A DNA stretch of 36,683 bases from an uncultured Colwellia sp. (GTDB lineage Bacteria > Pseudomonadota > Gammaproteobacteria > Enterobacterales > Alteromonadaceae), in assembly GCA_913049915.1 (NCBI GenBank), contig CAJWZC010000033.1, positions 1-36,683 on the forward strand, read 5' to 3'. Each line of letters opens with the position of its first letter. The stretch's first letter is position 1. The translations under genes were made by a program, and so were the position numbers. Below the pieces are notes generated by a model. It had not been told where the DNA came from. It saw only the letters and a program-made list of their open reading frames with translations, and did not search any database. Below, one piece after another: positions 18,166 to 26,354 of this stretch.

Positions 18166-19641
18166 ATGGCACTACTAAGTAAATCAATATTATCTAAGCG
18201 AGGCTTAGATAAGCTAAAAAATAAAGCTAATGAGTTGCTCAGTCGTACTATTGATCAGCATGTAACATTAGCGGTTACTGGGTTAAGCCGTAGTGGTAAA
18301 ACAGCATTTATTACTTCATTGGTAAATCAATTAATCAATGAAGGTAGTGCTAGCGAACTTAATTTTTTTGATCCCGTACATTTAGGTAATTTTATTGCCG
18401 CTAAACGGGTGCCACAAAAACATGTTCATGTACCAAGGTTTGATTATGACGCTGCAATTTCTGCATTAACATCAGAACCAGCAAGTTGGCCAAAGCCGAC
18501 TCATGGCATCAGCGAATTACGCTTGGCTATAAGGTATCAACCAAAAAATTCAATACTCAAATATGCTACTGACATGGCGACGTTGACAGTCGATATTACC
18601 GATTACCCGGGTGAGTGGTTACTTGACCTGCCTATGCTTAAACAAACATATCAGGAGTGGTCACAGCAAACACATTCATTAATGACAAGCTTGCCAAGGG
18701 CAGAGCATAGTAAAACCTTTCTGGCTAAGTTAGCGAAATTAGACCCTTTCGAATATGCAAGTGAAGAACTTTTAGCGGAGTTGGCACAGGAATATACGGT
18801 GTTATTACATAAATTTCGCCATGAACTCGGTTTGTCAGTCATTCAACCGGGTCGATTTATATTACCCAGTGATTTAGCCGGAGCGCCAATTTTAGAATTT
18901 TTCCCTTTTCCTAGTTTAGATAGTCTGGATGGTAATGACTATCAAAATGCGCCTGATGATAGTTTGATTGGTATGCTGCGCTCACGTTACTTAGAGTACA
19001 AAGAGCAGGTGGTACGTAAATTCTACCGTGAGCACTTTCTTCGTTTTGATCGACAAATAGTACTGGCTGATTGTTTAAAACCTTTAAATAAAGGCAAAGA
19101 AAGTTTTGCGGATTTAGAATTAGCGATGTCGATGATTTTGGAAAGTTATCATTATGGTAAGTCAGGCATATTTTCTCGGCTATTTTCGCCTAAAATAGAT
19201 AAGTTACTTTTTGGCGCAACAAAAGCTGATCATGTTACTCCAGAGCAACATGCGCCTATGGTGGCACTACTCAATCAGTTGATTCATCAAAATAAAAATC
19301 TTTTAAACTATGAAGCAGTACAAGTTAAAACGTTAGCGATTGCCTCTGTTAAAGCGACCAACTCAGGTGTTAGTAAACATAAAGGCAAAGATGTTCCTGT
19401 TATTCAAGGTGTAGCTATGGGGCAGCCTAATGAGTCTGAATCATCAGGTGTTTTTGGCCAAAAAATTACTATATTTCCAGGCGCGGTACCTAGGCAGTTG
19501 CCTAATGATGACTATTGGCAATCGAATAACTTCAATTTTATAGAGTTTGCACCCTTAAGTGGACTTAACAAATACCAATGTTTACCCCATGTGCGAATGG
19601 ATCAAGTCTTACAATTCTTACTAGCAGATAAAATGATATGA
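18166..19641 (+). CDS. ycjX: YcjX family P-loop protein of the Psp stress regulon
   Basis: YcjX (DUF463) is a predicted nucleotide-binding protein induced with the phage shock response in enterics; its molecular role is not established. The 491-residue protein has a P-loop GLSRSGKT at 39-46 and a G-protein-like DxxG segment (DITDYPGEWLLDLP). Family-typical sequence runs through the middle and C-terminus (PGAVPRQLP, WQSNNFNFIEFAPL). There is no obvious ribosome binding site before the ATG at 18166, and an 8-codon frame starts 14 bases upstream, so initiation may be weak. Its stop overlaps the ycjF start. Position between psp and tyrR is conserved across Gammaproteobacteria. Confidence 0.93.
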   Translation: MALLSKSILSKRGLDKLKNKANELLSRTIDQHVTLAVTGLSRSGKTAFITSLVNQLINEGSASELNFFDPVHLGNFIAAKRVPQKHVHVPRFDYDAAISALTSEPASWPKPTHGISELRLAIRYQPKNSILKYATDMATLTVDITDYPGEWLLDLPMLKQTYQEWSQQTHSLMTSLPRAEHSKTFLAKLAKLDPFEYASEELLAELAQEYTVLLHKFRHELGLSVIQPGRFILPSDLAGAPILEFFPFPSLDSLDGNDYQNAPDDSLIGMLRSRYLEYKEQVVRKFYREHFLRFDRQIVLADCLKPLNKGKESFADLELAMSMILESYHYGKSGIFSRLFSPKIDKLLFGATKADHVTPEQHAPMVALLNQLIHQNKNLLNYEAVQVKTLAIASVKATNSGVSKHKGKDVPVIQGVAMGQPNESESSGVFGQKITIFPGAVPRQLPNDDYWQSNNFNFIEFAPLSGLNKYQCLPHVRMDQVLQFLLADKMI

Positions 19642-20783
19642 GTAATAAAGCTAACAAAAGTAATAAAGACCATGAAAACTTACAGCAACAGCAAATACTT
19701 TTTAGCGAAAGCGACACGATGACAGAACAAGGTAAAACAGAGTTTAAAGGCGAAAACGTCAGTACGACTTTTACCGAACAAGTTGTTTTTGATAATGGTG
19801 CTTACTTACCTATACCCCTTGATGAAAATGGTCTCGATGAGGTAAGAGGTACTGAACTTAATGCTGTGCAGATTCATCAGGATAGTGATAGTTTAAAGGG
19901 CGGCAAGCGTTCATGGTTATGGCGTATAATCACCGCCTTGTTTGTCTCGTTACTTACCATTGAAGCGATAGATTTCTTTATCGCTGGTTTTGAACAGTCA
20001 CCAGTCATTACAAGCCTATATGCCCTGTTATTAGCGGCATTGACCTTAGTCAGTGGGAATTATCTATGGCGTGAGTTTATTGGGCTTAAACAGTTTAAAA
20101 AACGTCAGGAAATGAAGCAGCAAGCAATTGAGCTATTATTAATAGATAGCGAGCAATTAACGGAAAAATCGAATGAACGTGGTAAAGCGTTTTGTGACAA
20201 AATAAGTGAAAATCTGCCTTGTGATCTTGTCTTTGATTGCCCGACAGAGCAGCAAGTTTGGCATGATGCTCTGTCGGCAGATTATAGTTCTACTGAATTA
20301 GTTCAGCTTTATTCCCGTGTGGTATTAACCAAAGTTGATGATAAAGCTTTAAACGAAGTCGCAAAATTCTCTACTGAAGCAGTTGTTTTAGTAGCGCTAA
20401 GTCCTATTGCTTTGCTAGATATATTAATTATGTTATCGCGTAATTTACGTATGATAAATAAAATATCTGGACTTTATGGATTAAAACTAGGTTATTGGAG
20501 CCGTATTAAGTTAATAAAACAGGTTTTTATTAATATGGCTTATGCTGGCGCGAGTGAGTTAATCGCTGATTTTGGCAGTGACATGTTAGGTGCTGAGTTA
20601 CTAGGCAAATTATCGGCTCGATTTGCCCAAGGTTTAGGTGCAGGTATGCTAACGGCTAGATTAGGTTCTAAAACAATGGAGTTATGTCGTCCTATCCCCT
20701 TTGAAGATAAACCTAAATTAACGCATGTTCGTAAAAAAATAGCTCAGCAAATTAAATCTTTGATGAGTCCAGCTAAGAAATAA
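19638..20783 (+). CDS. ycjF: YcjF family inner-membrane protein (DUF697)
   Basis: YcjF is a membrane protein of unknown mechanism that travels with YcjX. The 381-residue product has a hydrophilic N-terminus of about 90 residues and two membrane helices (about 97-118 and 121-145). It ends in the DUF697 region (KVDDKALNEVAKFSTEAVVLVALSP, KLIKQVFINMAYAGASELIADFG). It overlaps ycjX by four bases (ATGA), so the two are co-translated. No clear terminator follows before the phhA regulatory region. Confidence 0.92.
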   Translation: MSNKANKSNKDHENLQQQQILFSESDTMTEQGKTEFKGENVSTTFTEQVVFDNGAYLPIPLDENGLDEVRGTELNAVQIHQDSDSLKGGKRSWLWRIITALFVSLLTIEAIDFFIAGFEQSPVITSLYALLLAALTLVSGNYLWREFIGLKQFKKRQEMKQQAIELLLIDSEQLTEKSNERGKAFCDKISENLPCDLVFDCPTEQQVWHDALSADYSSTELVQLYSRVVLTKVDDKALNEVAKFSTEAVVLVALSPIALLDILIMLSRNLRMINKISGLYGLKLGYWSRIKLIKQVFINMAYAGASELIADFGSDMLGAELLGKLSARFAQGLGAGMLTARLGSKTMELCRPIPFEDKPKLTHVRKKIAQQIKSLMSPAKK

Positions 20784-20825
20784 TAGAGGAAAATATAATA
20801 CTGCAATTAATCATGTTATCGCTGA

Positions 20826-20843
20826 TGTAACCTTTCATGTACA
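20826..20843. promoter_or_regulatory. TyrR box upstream of phhA
   Basis: TGTAAC, six bases, TGTACA matches the TyrR box consensus TGTAAA-N6-TTTACA at 10 of 12 positions, including the key G and C. It lies 157 bases before the phhA ATG and about 85 bases upstream of the start implied by a -10-like TATGAT at 20907-20912, a position suited to activation. Confidence 0.7.
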
Positions 20844-20999
20844 ACAAAAGATTTTGTTTGTTTTTTAACCGTTTCGTCTTGCTTTATTTTATCTGCCTGA
20901 ATGTCTTATGATGAATACAGCAACAAAATAAAAATTATTACGTTAAAAACGTTAACTTTAAAAAACAAATAAAGTCGCTTAGAAATAAAGGTTAATAAC

Positions 21000-21803
21000 A
21001 TGTCGAAAGGAACAAAGTATGTTTCAAAAGTCCCTGATGAACAGGGCTTAATTCACTGGTCAGTAGAAGAAAACTTAATTTGGCAAGAGCTGTTCGCTCG
21101 CCAATTAGTATGCATTAAAGATAAAGCGTGTGATGAATATCATGAAGGCTTAGCAAAATTAAAGTTATCGACCGACTATATCCCCCAATTAGACGATGTC
21201 AGTAGAGTACTCAAAGCAACCACCGGCTGGGAATGTTATCCAGTGCCAGCACTCATAGGTTTTGGTGAGTTTTTTAGATTACTCTCTGAAAAGAAATTTC
21301 CGGTAGCAACTTTCATAAGAAGTCGTGACGAAATGGACTATTTGCAAGAGCCTGATATTTTTCATGAGATATTTGGTCATTGCCCCTTACTAACTAATTC
21401 TTCATTTGCGAATTACACTGAAGCTTATGGAAAAATGGGCTTAAACGCGACGAAAGAACAACGCGTATTTTTAGCCCGCTTATATTGGTTCACCATAGAG
21501 TTTGGATTACTTGATACACCTAAAGGCTTACGTATTTATGGCGGTGGTATACTTTCTTCTCCAGGTGAAACAGACTTTGCTATTAATAGTAAAGAGGCTG
21601 TTCGACAGACTTTCGATGTACTTGATATTTTGAGAACGCCTTATCGTATCGATATTATGCAACCTATTTATTATATGCTGAAAAAAATATCGGACTTGGA
21701 TGAAATTAGAAAATTTGAAGTCGATGACATAATGGAGCTGGTAGCTAAAGCCGAAATGTTAGGTCTTCATGAAGCAAAGTTTCCTACTAAGCAAGCCAGT
21801 TAA
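21000..21803 (+). CDS. phhA: Phenylalanine 4-monooxygenase
   Basis: PhhA hydroxylates phenylalanine to tyrosine with O2 and tetrahydropterin, using non-heme iron in the cytoplasm. The 267-residue bacterial-type enzyme has only the catalytic domain. The iron ligands are His122 and His127 in DIFHEIFGHCPLL and Glu167 in WFTIEFGL, matching the two-His one-carboxylate facial triad known from the Chromobacterium enzyme. The ATG has AAGG upstream. A TyrR box precedes it, and phhB, which recycles the pterin product, follows 76 bases later. It feeds the tyrosine degradation steps encoded downstream. Confidence 0.97.
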   Translation: MSKGTKYVSKVPDEQGLIHWSVEENLIWQELFARQLVCIKDKACDEYHEGLAKLKLSTDYIPQLDDVSRVLKATTGWECYPVPALIGFGEFFRLLSEKKFPVATFIRSRDEMDYLQEPDIFHEIFGHCPLLTNSSFANYTEAYGKMGLNATKEQRVFLARLYWFTIEFGLLDTPKGLRIYGGGILSSPGETDFAINSKEAVRQTFDVLDILRTPYRIDIMQPIYYMLKKISDLDEIRKFEVDDIMELVAKAEMLGLHEAKFPTKQAS

Positions 21804-21879
21804 CTATTAGTGACTGAATTAAAAAAAATATGACAACATCAGAGCCTAAAAAAAATAAAGAACAATATAAGGATGAATA

Positions 21880-22230
21880 ATGACAACACAATCAACTAAT
21901 AATCTTGCCATTCAAGCATGTGAAGCCTGTCATGTAGATGCTCCAAAAGTATCAGACAAAGAACTAAAAGAACTTATGGGGATAATACCTGATTGGGTGC
22001 CACAAGTACGTGATAACGTGATGATGCTTGAACGCGAATTTAAGTTTAAAAATTATAAGTTAGCATGGGCATTTGCTAATAAAGTCTCTGAATTAGCGGA
22101 AAGTGAATTTCATCACCCATCAATTTTACTTGAATGGGGCAAGGTTACTGTGACTTGGTGGACGCACTCTATAGGTGGTTTACACAAAAATGACTTTATT
22201 TGTGCAGCAAAAACCGATCAATTAGGTTAA
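21880..22230 (+). CDS. phhB: Pterin-4a-carbinolamine dehydratase
   Basis: PhhB dehydrates 4a-hydroxytetrahydropterin, made by PhhA, so that the cofactor can be reduced and reused. The 116-residue protein shows the family motif: His78-His79-Pro80 (EFHHPS), W94/H96 (WWTHS) and D105. The ATG is preceded by AAGGATG. A 16-codon open frame (21830-21880) ends in a TAATG overlap with this start but lacks a ribosome binding site. It forms a unit with phhA, and a hairpin terminator lies downstream at 22259-22303. Confidence 0.96.
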   Translation: MTTQSTNNLAIQACEACHVDAPKVSDKELKELMGIIPDWVPQVRDNVMMLEREFKFKNYKLAWAFANKVSELAESEFHHPSILLEWGKVTVTWWTHSIGGLHKNDFICAAKTDQLG

Positions 22231-22258
22231 TAATTCATTTCATATAAATGTCAGCCTA

Positions 22259-22306
22259 AAAGTACAACATTCATCAAAGTGTAGTTTGCTCATGTTGTGC
22301 TTTATT
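22259..22306 (+). terminator. Hairpin terminator of phhAB
   Basis: AAAGTACAACAT (22259-22270) pairs with ATGTTGTGCTTT (22292-22303), 12 bp with one U-G pair and a 21-base loop, followed by tttatta. The large loop makes it an imperfect but plausible terminator just before the tyrR promoter. Confidence 0.55.
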
Positions 22307-22308
22307 AT

Positions 22309-22328
22309 CGTAAAAATTAGTTTACAAT
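22309..22328 (+). promoter_or_regulatory. tyrR promoter -10 overlapped by a TyrR box
   Basis: CGTAAA (22309-22314), six bases, TTTACA (22321-22326) matches the TyrR box at 11 of 12 positions. The putative -10 TACAAT (22323-22328) overlaps its right half. Binding there would block polymerase, which fits the autorepression known for E. coli tyrR. The tyrR ATG is 40 bases downstream. Confidence 0.72.
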
Positions 22329-22365
22329 AGCCTTTTTCTTAAATTCTAAATTAAGGGCTTGTTTA

Positions 22366-23916
22366 ATGCGTTTGGAAATTACTTGTCATGACCGTGTTGG
22401 CATGGGACAAAAAGTATTAGGTATATTTGTCGAACACGGCATTAATGTACGTGGTATTGAGTTAATGCAACCAGGGCGTATTTTTATTAATATCCCCGAT
22501 TTAGATTTTTCTGACTTGCAAAAGTTTATGCCGCAATTACGCTTGATTGAGGGCGTTGGTGATGTGAAGACTGCTCCTTACATGCCATCTGAGCGTGAAA
22601 GAAATGAACTTGCTACCTTAATTAAAACTTTCCCCGATCCTTTCATCTCTATAGATAGGAAAGGTAATATCCGTATAGTTAATACCATCGCTTCAAGTAT
22701 TATTGGTGAGACTGAAACCTCACTTGTTGGCCAACATATTAGCTTATGGCTTAAAGGCTTCAACTTTAATCGCTGGTTAGATGCTAATGATGTATTAGCT
22801 CAAACCCGACGTTTAAAATTTCAAGGTGATGATTTTGTCGCTGATATTATGCCAATTCACGTTGCTGGAGAAGAAGACCACCAAGTACTTGCTGGTGCGG
22901 TATTAATTTTAAAATCTGAAGCACGTCTTGGCCAACAAATGAATGCTTTTAAGCAACCTAGTGAAAATACTTTTTCAGGTATTCAAGCCAGCTCAAGCGC
23001 AATGCGAAAAGTTATTCGTGAAGCTAAACGTATGTCGTCACTTGATTCCTCTATTTTAATTATGGGTGAAACAGGTACAGGCAAAGAGTTACTCGCAAGA
23101 GCTTGTCATGGCGCGAGTGAACGAGCAGAACGTCCTTTTATGACCTTAAACTGTGGTGCTTTGCCTGATGATGTTGCTGAGTCTGAATTATTTGGCGTTG
23201 GTGAAAAAGAACAACAATTAAGTAAACGTGGCATTTTTGAATTAGCAGATGGAGGCACGGTATTTCTTGATGAAATAGGTGAAATGTCAGCTAAATTACA
23301 AAGTAAGTTATTACGCGTAATTCAACACGGTAGTTTTAGACGTGTAGACTCTGAGCAAGAAGTCACTGTAAATGTACGTATTATTAGCTCTACCAACAAG
23401 GATCTACTTAACCTTGTTTCAATAGGTGATTTTAGAGAAGATCTTTATTACCGATTAAACGTATTTGGCCTCACACTACCTGCACTTAGAGAGCGTCGTA
23501 GTGACATTTTACCACTAGCAGAGTTTTTTATTGTTAAAGCGGCACAGCAAATTGGTCGTACTCATCTGAAGGTCAGTGATGACTGTCGTGATTTTATTGA
23601 GCACTACCCATGGCCAGGTAATATTCGTCAATTAGAAAATGTACTAACACGTGCTGCTTCGTTGTTAGAAGGTGATGAAATAGAAACTACACACTTACAA
23701 TTACCTGCTTATACTCGTGAACATGGCTACTTAGAACAAGAGTTCGAAGGTACATTGGACGCAGCAGTAAAAGGCTTTGAGGCAAATTTATTACGTAAAC
23801 TGTATCCGGCTTATCCAAGTACCAGACAATTAGCTAAAAAACTTGGCCTTAGCCATACTGCGATTGCAAACAAGCTACGTGAGTACGATATTAATAAAAA
23901 AACAGTTAAAATTTAA
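22366..23916 (+). CDS. tyrR: TyrR, transcriptional regulator of aromatic amino acid genes
   Basis: TyrR senses aromatic amino acids and regulates their transport and metabolism. The 516-residue protein (513 in E. coli) has an ACT domain (1-75), a PAS domain (about 78-190), an AAA+ domain with Walker A GETGTGKE (234-241) and Walker B VFLDE (299-303), and a C-terminal helix-turn-helix (STRQLAKKLGLSHTAIANKLREY). The sigma-54 contact loop GAFTGA is absent: residues 277-290 read GVGEKEQQLSKRGI. It therefore resembles enteric TyrR, which acts with sigma-70, more than Pseudomonas PhhR. Its gene sits between phhAB and fahA-maiA, so it likely controls phenylalanine and tyrosine breakdown here. Confidence 0.96.
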   Translation: MRLEITCHDRVGMGQKVLGIFVEHGINVRGIELMQPGRIFINIPDLDFSDLQKFMPQLRLIEGVGDVKTAPYMPSERERNELATLIKTFPDPFISIDRKGNIRIVNTIASSIIGETETSLVGQHISLWLKGFNFNRWLDANDVLAQTRRLKFQGDDFVADIMPIHVAGEEDHQVLAGAVLILKSEARLGQQMNAFKQPSENTFSGIQASSSAMRKVIREAKRMSSLDSSILIMGETGTGKELLARACHGASERAERPFMTLNCGALPDDVAESELFGVGEKEQQLSKRGIFELADGGTVFLDEIGEMSAKLQSKLLRVIQHGSFRRVDSEQEVTVNVRIISSTNKDLLNLVSIGDFREDLYYRLNVFGLTLPALRERRSDILPLAEFFIVKAAQQIGRTHLKVSDDCRDFIEHYPWPGNIRQLENVLTRAASLLEGDEIETTHLQLPAYTREHGYLEQEFEGTLDAAVKGFEANLLRKLYPAYPSTRQLAKKLGLSHTAIANKLREYDINKKTVKI

Positions 23917-23937
23917 CTTAACCATAAAATATATATT

Positions 23938-23952
23938 TGTCGTGTATCGACA
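23938..23952. promoter_or_regulatory. Perfect inverted repeat upstream of fahA
   Basis: TGTCG, TGTAT, CGACA is a 5-5-5 inverted repeat in the 189-base tyrR-fahA gap. It looks like an operator half-site pair but matches no motif I recognise. Confidence 0.3.
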
Positions 23953-23971
23953 TAGCGAGTGTAATAAAAGC

Positions 23972-24050
23972 CGTAAAGATAATTTTCCGGCATATTTTTA
24001 CTAAGCTGAGGTTATTGCTTGGTTGTCAGTGAAAAAATTTGTACCATACT
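23972..24050 (+). promoter_or_regulatory. Candidate fahA promoter with a weak TyrR box
   Basis: TTGTCA (24023-24028), 16 bases, CATACT (24045-24050) is a fair sigma-70 promoter. Upstream, CGTAAA-GATAAT-TTTCCG (23972-23989) keeps the G and C of the TyrR box but matches only 9 of 12 consensus positions. Confidence 0.35.
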
Positions 24051-24105
24051 TTTATAAGATAAATGTATTGATGACTATGACAGTTATAATTAAAAAGGTT
24101 TAAGA

Positions 24106-25095
24106 ATGAAATTAGCAACACTTAAAAATAATACACGCGATGGCCAACTCGTTGTTGTTAGCCGCGCTCTTGATAAAGCTGTAGTGGTAAGTGATATTGC
24201 CGCAACTTTACAAGCTGCTATTGATAACTGGAGCGAGATTTCACCAAAATTAGTGGCAGTTTATCAATCGCTAAATAATAATGAAATTACGGACACGCTA
24301 GTTTTTGAACAAGCTGAATGTGAATCACCGTTGCCGCGCGCTTATCAATGGGCTGATGGTAGTGCTTACGTCAATCATGTTGAATTAGTGCGTAAAGCAA
24401 GAAATGCTGAAATGCCAGCAACATTTTGGACCGATCCATTAATGTATCAAGGTGGCTCTGACGCATTTATTGGTCCACGTGATGATATTTTAATTGCGAG
24501 TGAAGAATACGGTATTGATTTTGAATCTGAAGTTGCCGTGATCACCGATGATGTTCCTATGGGCGCATCAGCTGAGCAAGCTGCAAGTCATATCAAATTA
24601 TTAATGCTGGTTAATGATGTTTCACTGCGTAACCTCATTCCTGGTGAGTTAGCGAAAGGTTTTGGTTTTTTTGCCTCTAAACCTTCAAGCGCATTTTCTC
24701 CAGTTGCGGTAACGCCAGATGAACTTGGTGATGCTTGGGATGGTAAAAAATTACACTTACCATTAACTACTTATCTAAATGAAACACTTTTTGGTCAGCC
24801 AAACTGTGGTGTAGATATGACATTTGATTTTCCAACAATTGTTGCTCATGCGGCAAAGACACGTCCTCTATCTGCTGGTTGTGTTATTGGCTCAGGTACT
24901 ATTTCAAATTACGACCGCTCAGCAGGCTCAAGCTGTTTAGCTGAAATCCGTATGCTAGAGATAATTGCTGATGGCAAGCCAAGTACATCCTTTATGAGTT
25001 TTGGTGATACTGTACGTATTGAAATGTTTGATAGCGAAGGTGCAAGTATTTTTGGCTCTATTGACCAAAAAGTGGTTGAGTATAAAGCGCCATAA
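24106..25095 (+). CDS. fahA: Fumarylacetoacetate hydrolase (fumarylacetoacetase)
   Basis: This enzyme cleaves fumarylacetoacetate to fumarate and acetoacetate, the last step of tyrosine degradation through homogentisate. The 329-residue protein belongs to the FAH family: a short N-terminal domain, then the catalytic domain with likely metal ligands Glu140 and Glu142 (DFESEVAVI) and Asp171 (VNDVSLRNL). The context with phhAB, tyrR and a maleylacetoacetate isomerase supports the specific function, since FAH-fold enzymes alone can have other substrates. The ATG follows AAAGG with suitable spacing. hppD and hmgA, needed for the middle steps, are not in the window. Confidence 0.9.
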   Translation: MKLATLKNNTRDGQLVVVSRALDKAVVVSDIAATLQAAIDNWSEISPKLVAVYQSLNNNEITDTLVFEQAECESPLPRAYQWADGSAYVNHVELVRKARNAEMPATFWTDPLMYQGGSDAFIGPRDDILIASEEYGIDFESEVAVITDDVPMGASAEQAASHIKLLMLVNDVSLRNLIPGELAKGFGFFASKPSSAFSPVAVTPDELGDAWDGKKLHLPLTTYLNETLFGQPNCGVDMTFDFPTIVAHAAKTRPLSAGCVIGSGTISNYDRSAGSSCLAEIRMLEIIADGKPSTSFMSFGDTVRIEMFDSEGASIFGSIDQKVVEYKAP

Positions 25096-25153
25096 TTTTT
25101 AAGCAGTAATAAGCTTTTAAACCTGCTTTTAAGTAAATATATAAATAAGTCAT

Positions 25154-25217
25154 AAATGCTAATTATCAGCACCACAGCTAACATTATCGTTAACTTGGTC
25201 AGGTAATTAGCATTTTT
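25154..25217 (+). terminator. Long stem-loop between fahA and maiA
   Basis: AAATGCTAATTA (25154-25165) is perfectly complementary to TAATTAGCATTT (25204-25215), followed by further T. The enclosed loop is 38 bases. It could be a leaky terminator or attenuator between fahA and maiA; the large loop keeps confidence low. Confidence 0.4.
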
Positions 25218-25250
25218 GTTATTAAATCATAATTATATTAAGGAAATTAG

Positions 25251-25889
25251 ATGAAACTTTATGGATACTGGCGCTCTACCGCCGCATATCGTGTCAGAAT
25301 TGCACTACATTTAAAGCACATTGCCTTTGAGTCAATCTCAGTACATCTTGTTAAAAATGGTGGAGAACAACATAGTAATGACTATAGCGAACTCAACCCT
25401 AATAATTTGGTACCTACTTTAATTGATGGTGACTTTTCATTAAACCAATCGTTGGCCATTATTGATTATTTAGATCAACATAATACAGAAATGGCGTTAT
25501 ACCCACATGATATAAAAAGTAAGGCCAAAGTACAGGCTTTAGCGTTAGATATAGCCTGTGAAATTCATCCTCTCAATAATTTACGGGTTCAACAATACTT
25601 AGCTAATTCATTATCAGCTACCAATGAAGCTAAACAGAGTTGGGTAGAACATTGGATGAGTATTGGTTTCATGGCCATAGAAAGGCAATTAAGTACCAGT
25701 GCTGGCCAATATTGTTTTGCAGACACTGTAACCGTTGCTGATATTTGTTTAGTAGCGCAAGTTTATAATGCTCATCGGTTTAAAGTCGATATGAACGCTT
25801 ACCCATTAATTAATAAAGTAGTCAAAAATTGTAATGAGTTACCTGCTTTTATTAAGGCCTTACCAGAAAATCAGTCGGACGCACAGTAA
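25251..25889 (+). CDS. maiA: Maleylacetoacetate isomerase (zeta-class glutathione transferase fold)
   Basis: MaiA isomerises maleylacetoacetate to fumarylacetoacetate with glutathione as cofactor, supplying the FahA substrate. The 212-residue protein has a thioredoxin-like N-terminal domain with the zeta-class active-site motif YWRSTAAYRVRIAL (residues 6-19; the usual motif is SSCSWRVRIAL, so Ser9/Thr10 are the likely catalytic residues). The GSH-binding segments NLVPTL and LNQSLAIIDYLD follow, then an all-helical C-terminal domain. AAGGAAATTAG precedes the ATG. It is 155 bases downstream of fahA in the same direction. Confidence 0.95.
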   Translation: MKLYGYWRSTAAYRVRIALHLKHIAFESISVHLVKNGGEQHSNDYSELNPNNLVPTLIDGDFSLNQSLAIIDYLDQHNTEMALYPHDIKSKAKVQALALDIACEIHPLNNLRVQQYLANSLSATNEAKQSWVEHWMSIGFMAIERQLSTSAGQYCFADTVTVADICLVAQVYNAHRFKVDMNAYPLINKVVKNCNELPAFIKALPENQSDAQ

Positions 25890-26354
25890 GTGAATTTAAG
25901 TCTCGAAGCACCTTTTAAAATAAATTATTAAATAGCATTACGCAGAATAGTAGGCTATTTTTAAGTAATATACTGGTTTTATTTGAATATGGAAGATTCA
26001 GTTGGAATTATAAAGGCCTTTAGGATAGGAATTTATAAACCAGCCCTCAGTGGGGCACTGAGCAATACAAAGCCGTCTTTACATTTTTTTCAGGACACTA
26101 CACGGATGTAGCTTATTAGAAAGTACAGGAGCGTATCCTCCTAAATAACCCTTAATAAAAAAATGTGTTTTGATTATGATTAGCTCAGTTTTCCTGAAAT
26201 TAGTATCTTCAAGCGGAGTAGGCATACATTTTTTAAATAAAAAACATAAAAACGACTGCAAGAACAAGAAAAAACCTTTTGGTGCTTGCATCACAAGGCA
26301 AAAAACGTTGCAATAATAACTAATCAGCATTTAACAAAAATAATTTGGATAGCC
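25890..26354. other. maiA-DUF3014 gap with hairpins, possible dispersed repeat remnant
   Basis: The gap holds a hairpin CTCAGTG-GGG-CACTGAG at 26046-26062. It also holds a block at about 26088-26152 with small inverted motifs (CTACACGGATGTAG, GGAGCGTATCCTCC) that looks like a worn intergenic repeat. A minus-strand open frame at 26079-26330 crosses these motifs and is not a credible gene. Genome-wide copies would settle the repeat call. Confidence 0.4.

Noticed and set aside
18152-18178. Eight-codon frame overlapping the ycjX start
   Set aside because: No ribosome binding site and too short to judge; ordinary chance occurrence.
26079-26330. Minus-strand open frame of 83 codons
   Set aside because: It crosses small inverted repeats and T-rich runs, has no ribosome binding site and no recognisable domain.
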